From positions 44,011,501 through 44,075,500 of the forward strand of contig NC_134368.1 of NCBI RefSeq assembly GCF_035582795.1: 64,000 nt of DNA, given 5' to 3'. This DNA comes from Mycteria americana. Lineage: Eukaryota > Chordata > Aves > Ciconiiformes > Ciconiidae. Positions 58,293 through 64,000 of this stretch are shown here, piece by piece. A program made the position numbers and the translations under genes. Position 1 is the stretch's first letter. Each line of letters opens with the position of its first letter. A model generated the notes under the pieces. The model had not been told where the DNA came from, ran no database searches, and saw nothing but the letters and a program-made list of their open reading frames with translations.

Positions 58293-59826
58293 ATAAATAA
58301 TGAAAGATACCATATATGTGCTTCATATAAGGAATACAGTGTTTTCCTTTCATAGCAAAGTATCGTAGCTCGTACCATCAAATGCTTATTTTTCTTGTCA
58401 GGCCTAATAATTTTCTTCCATCCCTCCCTCCCGTTCATCTGAAATTCATTTGGTTCCAATTTAAAACTACCTAGTCAGGTCTGACTTAGGTGGGGCTCCA
58501 GTCTGACATGGATTTGCCTTGCATTCTGAAAGTAGCCTTCAGGCTTTTCATCTACGGCGCACAGACTCTACCCATTAAAAGAGCTGTCAGTTGCCTACAG
58601 TTGGGAGAAGAAAAAAATAAAATCTACCAGAGATACGTGCTATGTTAAGAAGAAAAAAAAAAAAAGGCGCAAATTTGATGTTGGTTTTGTCCATCTTCAT
58701 TTTCTACTTCCTCAGATCTGCAAGCTTATCACCTGTGGTGTATACTTGTCATTTAAATTCATATTGCAGTCTCAACCCATTTTTCACTTACTATACATTT
58801 CTAAAATCCTCATACACATTACACAAGCTTTAAACAGTCGAACGTCCCATACATGCACTCCCTAGTTTTCAGCTCACCTCAGAATTTCAGATTCTTGAAT
58901 GGGAGTATTACGAGGTTACAGACTGTCTTCAGGAAATCCATAGAGAGTTTCAACCTCTTGCCCTGTCCCCCACCCACCCCTTGCAGCAACCTCCTGCAGT
59001 GGTTCATGCTGTTGGCATTTTTTTCCCTGTCTAGTTACCAATATTCATAGTCTGAAGTAGACTGTTATTACACGTCAGCTCTTTTTCTTCATTATCTTGA
59101 AGAGGTTAAATTACTTATGGTTAAACTGTCTTTGCTGTATGTTTGTAAGTAAGCCTCCTCCTAGAGGGCAAAAAGGAAAAATACAAAAGAATTTAAAATT
59201 ACGGTGTTGATGTTGCTTTACAGAATTGTCCGTACTAACAGCATTTAAGGCAAGATATTTTTTTTCCTTGTAGAATAGAAAGCAGTTTGCAGAGATACAG
59301 CATTTGCTTACGTTTCTCTTCCTTGTCCCTTCCTGTTTTAGTCTTACAATATTGCACTTGTTCTTTGTAGCTATCAGAATGCATTGCCATTTTAGAACTA
59401 TAACCATACATTCTAATTTTCTTTGTGAGCTAATGGCCTCAAATAAAACATCTCGCACCGTTAAGATTGTGTAGCATCTACTGACTGCTTATGAAGGCAC
59501 GTAGTGATAAATAGTGTTCTCTTCTGAAAAATCTGTCTCTCGTGTTTTGGCCTTTATGAAAAGGGGTATTCGTAAGAGCTGAAGCAACTTAGGTATAAGG
59601 AACTGGTGAATGTGGTTTGTTGTGCAATGTGTACGTTTCTATTAATCTATCTATTCTTCTAATTTGGTATAATGAATAAGGAATATATGGTTATTGTGTT
59701 TGTTGTTTATCTTTTGTACTTGAAGGTGTCTGCCTTTGCATAAAGTGACATAGGAGTATCATTGGTCAAGGCAATGGCTTTCAGTGTTTGTGCTTTGAAA
59801 GAAAATGATGGAAGCGGCAGCTGGAT

Positions 59827-59999
59827 CTACAGATCATCGCTCTCTACCAAGCCAGATTGCATTGTCAGGTGGACTGGATTTGCTTCAGGCTGGAAAGCTG
59901 CTTTGATGTCTAGTCCTTGGTCACAAAGTGCAGCGTATCGGCTGGCTGAGGGCCGCACCTTCTTTGGCTTGGTTGTCTGAGGTGGTTGTTGCCACTGAG
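59827..59999 (-). CDS. PALLD: PALLD terminal coding exon (C-terminal tail)
   Basis: Acceptor ctatag at 60,000; the exon completes a Thr codon, reads QWQQPPQTTKPKKVRPSASR and ends VESDDL, TAG. 57 codons including the stop. Confidence 0.95.
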
Positions 60000-62900
60000 C
60001 TATAGATGAAAAAGCAAAGTGAAAATGTTAGCCATCTTGAGTTGTGCAACAAAGTGTAACAGATGCACAATCGACCCTTCGTAAAGGAGATACTAATTTC
60101 TGAGCAGCAGAAAACCATTCTACCAAAGGTAAGTTTGTTTCATTTCTTGCTCTTTTTTTTTTTTCCTCAGCATCTAGTTTCACCTTCAAATGTGGTAAGT
60201 AAAAACAATGGTGTCTGTGTTTGTTACTTTGCCTTTTTGGCATTGCTTTCTACCTTTCCTTGTGTCACTCGAGAAGGGTAACAGCAAGGGGTTTGTTTCT
60301 GTACGCTAATATTACAGTGAGAGGCCTGTTCGAGAGCTGTTTGTTGTATATAAAAGGAAATCATCTGGTTGCCCATTGCCAGCCCTTGTATGCTGAAGAA
60401 TGCTGAGCCAAGTCTCTCACAAGTCCCACTACCACTACCACCCCAGAAACCATCCTTTATCATTCCAATCTCCCCCCTTCCCCCCGCCCTACTCCCCTTA
60501 ATTCTTGTTGTGAGAAGACTGGTAAGAGATTTTGATTTAAGGAAACATTCACTATGTCAGGGGCTGCTTTGGAACAAACTGAGTAATTAAGCAGAAAGCC
60601 ATCAAAACACTATTACACTTCTGGTAGCTGTCACAGGTGTATTACAGAGTAATGTACAAAAGAATACAAAAGGTTAGGAAGTGCCAGCAGAGCAATAGTA
60701 ATAATGATCCACAAAAATAACGTAATCATGCCGTTATCTGTTGTTAATTAGCTATATTTAATATACTAAGCAAAAACAGAAAGCATGCATGCTTGTTTTG
60801 CTTTAGGTATCTGAAAGATGGCGAAATGTACTTTGACAGAGCATTTGTTGTCTTGATGTGGATCGTTATTATTGAGGACAAACTCTAAACAAAAGAAAGA
60901 GAGACCAATGTAAACCATTCTGTGAAGAAACTGAAACTTAGGGAACTGTTGCTTTTGAGGGGATTAAGGTGATCATGAAAATTGAAGTCACTTACTATAA
61001 ACATCCAGCCTGGCAGTGCAAGACACAATCCCAGCCTCATTCTTCGCTGAAACGGTATACCAACCAGCATCCTCCTTTGTAGCTCCCTGAATAAGCAGGC
61101 AAATGTAGCCGTAGTTATCCTGGTGCATGCTAAACAAAAGAAAAGTAGAAAATTACTATTGAAATTGCAAACCAGCATAGGCTATTTTTAAATGTAAACA
61201 GACCCAATCCTAGTTACAGATTAGTTGTAGTCCACTTTTAATTAATATGGAACTTCCTCTGAAATTAGCAAGTGGAAAATAAAACCTTGAGTATGCTTGA
61301 CACTTTGGCAGTTTAATACCCTGTATCGAAAACTAAGAAGCAAAAATGCATAAAGTAACTTCTCTTTCACAATTACAGATTAAGACATCTGGAAATCTGA
61401 TTTAAGTAGTAGGGACACCAGACCTTACCAGACTTTTTGGGGAAAGAATAAAAAACTTGAGGAACAAGGTACTGAAATACTCTTAGTTACTTAGAAGGAC
61501 AGCAATAATTTATTACAGTCTCATATCAGTAACGAGTTCCTTTTCTCACAATATGTCATGAGTTTGCTTCTAAACGTGTACAAAATGTTATCAAATATTG
61601 AGGACAAGTTTATCGATCTTAGAATATTAAAAAAATTGAATCTTAGTTGCTTAACTACACAACAGAGTTATAAATCAGGGTTTCTGCTGAGAAGCAGATA
61701 GCTTTACTTAGGAGCCTAGGTTTTCACTGGTAAATTTCTGTAAGTCTTAGTTCCAGAAGAGAAAATCTACTTCTCCACATGCTTAAAGTGCAAAGATAGT
61801 TGTTTAAGTCCAAGGCTGGAAGACAGAACTAACATGTTAATTCTGGCTTGGCCACCAGGCTGGCTGCAAGTTTGAGTAAATGTCATAATTTATTACAATA
61901 ACTAGTTAATATTTATGAGCTGCTGTTCTCACACAAAGCATTCTTAAGACCTTCTAGGTTTTCATTTGTGTTACACGATAAATAGTCATTGAAGTTATAG
62001 ATGGGGAGATTATTCCAAGTCAGTCTAACCTCACTCGGTCAGTGTTGTATGTGAGTGACTCGTTCTCTTTCTTCCAAAATATCTGAGGAGATGGCTCCCC
62101 CGAGATTCGACACTCCAGTCGCACTGGGAATCCCTCAGTCACACCTGTGTTTTGTAGCTTCTCTATAAACACAGGTGCTTTGTGTACTTCCTTAGCTGTG
62201 AAAATAAAGATTGCAGTCATGTTGACACAGTCTATGAAAAGGTAGCCTTTCTTTCAGCAATATGCTAAAAACCAATAATGAAAAATCTAAGTGGCAGGAA
62301 ACTTAAGTGTTGTCTTCGTTAATCACAAAGTCCGATCCTGGTTCATCTGAAGAAAACCATCACATCCGTATTTTAATAGGGAAAAAGTGGGCGCTAATAG
62401 AGCTGAGTGGTTCCCCCCCCCCCCGCCTCCCCAAAAGAATTGAAACGTGGAGCATGAAGAGGCGATAAACTGGCTACACAGTGCTTATCAAATAGTGCTC
62501 CTTCATACTCCATAAAAAGGCAGGCTTTTAATTATAGAAGGAACTGCTCTACCAGAAGGCTGGAATGGCATTAGTCTAATATGCTGTGAAACACAGAAAT
62601 CGTGTCATACTAGCTACCCAGCGGTAGATGTGGGTCTGCACAAATTGCCATTAAAACCCCCATTCCAGTAAATAGTCTGGTTTGTGGCCTCAACTGTGGC
62701 AACAGCCCTCTGCTCTTAACTGTGTGCACAGAGGTTACTTGCCCGTCAACTTATGCCACAACATAACATAAATGTATCACCTATAGCTATACTACAGTTC
62801 TGTTACTGCCAGGTTTCCTTTTCTTACCCCCCACCCCTCAACCATCTTATCTGACGGCACCTACATTTTCCTTTTTCCTGTTATCCTTACAATGCTCGGT

Positions 62901-63134
62901 GTGTAAGCTTAGCATGAAGATGTTACCTGCAACGATGAGCTCCAGGCTGAATGTATTTTCACCAGCTCGATTGCTGGCAATACACGTGTAGATTCCAGCA
63001 TCTCTGGCTGTGACTGGTTCTATGATCAAGGAGTGCACACCATTCTCACGCACCAACATTTTGTGAGAACTATCAGGACGAATTGGTCTTCCATTAAGTT
63101 GCCAGCTTAAATCCGGAGTCGGTAATCCACTAAC
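59827..63134 (-). CDS. PALLD: PALLD (palladin), actin-associated Ig-domain scaffold, 3' part
   Basis: Four minus-strand exons (63134-62927, 62195-62030, 61129-60996, 59999-59827) join in phase to give the last 226 residues and a TAG stop. The first finishes one Ig domain (VSGLPTPDLSWQLNG, HKMLVRENGVHSL, then DAGIYTCIASNRAG). The next two encode the final Ig domain: PVFIEKLQNTGVTEGFPVRL, a conserved Cys in RLEC and Trp in IFWKKENES, then MHQDNYGYICLL and DAGWYTVSAKNEAG. The tail runs KKVRPSASRYAAL, DQGLDIKAAFQPEANP, VESDDL. Family knowledge: the C-terminal Ig domains of palladin bind and crosslink F-actin in stress fibres and dense bodies. The related MYPN was considered, but the tail fits palladin better. 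The upstream Ig half and N-terminal part lie beyond 64,000. CBR4 converges on it, as in human. Confidence 0.96.
60000..60995 (-). other. PALLD: PALLD last intron
   Basis: About 1.0 kb with no recognised gene or repeat. It contains a 17-nt T-rich run near 60,150. Confidence 0.85.
60996..61129 (-). CDS. PALLD: PALLD coding exon (second half of final Ig domain)
   Basis: Acceptor ttgtttag; reads MHQDNYGYICLLIQGATKED, then AGWYTVSAKNEAG and CTARLDVY plus one base; donor gtaagt at 60,995. The F-strand position that is Cys in most Ig domains is Val (DAGWYTV), which is also the case in mammalian palladin. Confidence 0.96.
61130..62029 (-). other. PALLD: PALLD intron
   Basis: 900 bp, AT-rich; nothing recognised. 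Confidence 0.85.
62030..62195 (-). CDS. PALLD: PALLD coding exon (first half of final Ig domain)
   Basis: Completes an Ala codon; reads KEVHKAPVFIEKLQNTG, then PVRLECRISGEPSPQIFWKK and NTDRV plus AG; donor gttaga. The acceptor is ttttcacag at about 62,196-62,204. Confidence 0.96.
62196..62926 (-). other. PALLD: PALLD intron
   Basis: 731 bp. It contains a 12-nt C run at 62,413-62,424; nothing else recognised. Confidence 0.85.
62413..62424 (+). repeat. Poly(C) tract, 12 nt
   Basis: Twelve consecutive C in a PALLD intron; a likely sequencing and indel hotspot. Confidence 0.9.
62927..63134 (-). CDS. PALLD: PALLD coding exon (penultimate Ig domain, C-terminal half)
   Basis: Acceptor cacttaag; reads VSGLPTPDLSWQLNGRPIRP through IIEPVTARDAGIYTCIASN to SLELIVA plus one base; donor gtaaca. 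It starts in phase 0, so the upstream exon should end on a full codon. Confidence 0.95.
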
Positions 63135-64000
63135 CTTAAGTGTAAACAGAATAATGGGAAATGGTCTTAGCCATATGAAACATGGAGGAGTCCTGACTTG
63201 TTACTTCAGATAAATTTGGGTTTGTTTGCTACTGCGGGTGTACCACAAGATTTAAAGATCTAATTCTGTCCTGAATTACACATTGACTCAGTTCTACTCA
63301 TTTACTTACTTTCTGGCCAGCTCCCTGAATTCCATGATGTCTTATGGGCGTGACTGAAAAAAGATCAGTGTTTAGATATGCTAGAAGCTAAATAATAATA
63401 CATTGCAAAACAAAAGGCAGGGTGACACCTTTTTTCTCTTTTTATTGTTTGCTCTTCACGTGGAATGAGAAGGTACTCCTTTCTAGATTAACTTCTTGTG
63501 GAAAACTTGCAGACAAAAAGATGTTAGCTGACTAACTATTGAACTCTAAGTTCCGTTCCACTTGGGCGTAACGTAGTGACAGCACCACCTGCACTAGTTA
63601 ATGCTTGGTCTGTGTGAACAAGTCTTGTAGTTTTGAAAGCTGTGCCATTTGCTGTGGGTACTGCTTGAAAACAAACAGCTTCTCCCAAATATATCAGCAT
63701 AAAGTAAACAGAAGTCATCCAAGCCTTAATTAATTCTGTTAGGCAAAGTCATAAATCAAGATCATATTGTTTGAAACTTTAATGGGGGATCGAAACTCAA
63801 ATAGTAAAAGAACTTAAAATGGAGAAGCATGCTGTCCTTATAGTGCGTGCTGCTTCCCCCCACACCCCAGCATAGCTGAAGTCTAAAAATCAGTTTACTC
63901 TGAGCTGTAGGATTTGCCAGAAGCACTTTCATTGGAGGGGAGGCAAACATACATTGTCAACTGGCTCATAAGCAGTGAGATTAATTAACTTATTGACAGT
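63135..64000 (-). other. PALLD: PALLD intron, running off the window
   Basis: The exon expected to carry the first half of this Ig domain is not found up to 64,000. One short segment with strong splice signals lies at 63,310-63,353 and is reported separately as a candidate microexon. Confidence 0.7.
63310..63353 (-). other. PALLD: Candidate PALLD microexon, 44 nt
   Basis: The minus strand reads gatcttttttcag, then 44 nt, then gtaagtaa, a strong acceptor and a consensus donor. In the frame that continues into VSGLPTPD it codes (x)TPIRHHGIQGAGQK without a stop. At 44 nt it would need a phase-1 upstream exon, which conflicts with a simple cassette between phase-0 exons. Real use is unproven. 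Confidence 0.35.

Larger units (their letters stand above)
58105..59826 (-). other. PALLD: PALLD 3' UTR (end inferred)
   Basis: From the stop codon at 59,829-59,827 the minus strand has no canonical AATAAA for about 1.5 kb, then two: 58,292-58,287 and 58,132-58,127. The 3' UTR is therefore probably 1.5-1.7 kb. The frames predicted inside it are short and unremarkable. Confidence 0.55.

Noticed and set aside
63536-63718. Minus-strand frame ending RPSGTELRVQ, resembling the RPSGTE motif of phosphohexomutases
   Set aside because: Only six residues match, there is no supporting domain, and no splice-compatible link to PALLD exons was found.
1-64000. CRISPR arrays, operons, tRNA or rRNA genes, phage or plasmid features
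   Set aside because: None seen. The spliced vertebrate genes and CR1/ERVL repeats make bacterial systems implausible here.

Overview
This window is avian nuclear DNA. It holds spliced vertebrate genes separated by AT-rich noncoding sequence, with CR1 LINEs of the bird and reptile type and one ERVL-type solo LTR of a kind common in birds. I cannot name the species. Gene identities come from recognising the translated exons, with exon phases that join correctly. No database was searched.

Layout, left to right. (1) 1 to about 21,630, + strand: the 3' half of SH3RF1 (POSH), with five coding exons running from the third SH3 domain to the C-terminal fourth SH3 domain and stop, then a 3' UTR of about 2.5 kb. 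Its 9.9-kb intron contains a decayed sense CR1 (CR1-A). A younger antisense CR1 (CR1-B) has jumped into the extreme 3' tail of CR1-A and split it. The last intron carries a 563-bp antisense solo LTR with a perfect 5-bp target duplication. (2) About 21.7 to 40.4 kb: intergenic sequence without a recognisable gene, with a few old SINE-like remnants. (3) About 40.4 to 41.2 kb: a strong CpG island, probably the CBR4 promoter. (4) 43,559 to about 47,630, + strand: the complete CBR4 coding region, five exons and 237 aa. (5) About 47.6 to 58.1 kb: intergenic sequence with an ancient L3/CR1-like LINE remnant and an unexplained 124-codon ORF. (6) About 58.1 to 64.0 kb, - strand: the 3' end of PALLD (palladin), with four coding exons covering the last two Ig domains and the C-terminal tail. 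The gene continues beyond the right edge.

The order SH3RF1, CBR4 (same strand), then PALLD (convergent with CBR4) matches the arrangement I know for human 4q32.3, so this looks like a conserved syntenic block. The three genes do not form a pathway: SH3RF1 is a JNK-pathway scaffold and ubiquitin ligase, CBR4 a mitochondrial ketoacyl and quinone reductase, and PALLD an actin-crosslinking scaffold. I found no evidence of a new multi-gene system. The points most worth a second look are the nested CR1 pair (including an endonuclease-deleted copy whose reverse-transcriptase frame is still open), a candidate 44-nt PALLD microexon, a tandem NAGNAG acceptor in CBR4, a CBR4 CpG island far from its start codon, and an LTR promoter with a palindromic CRE beside its TATA box.
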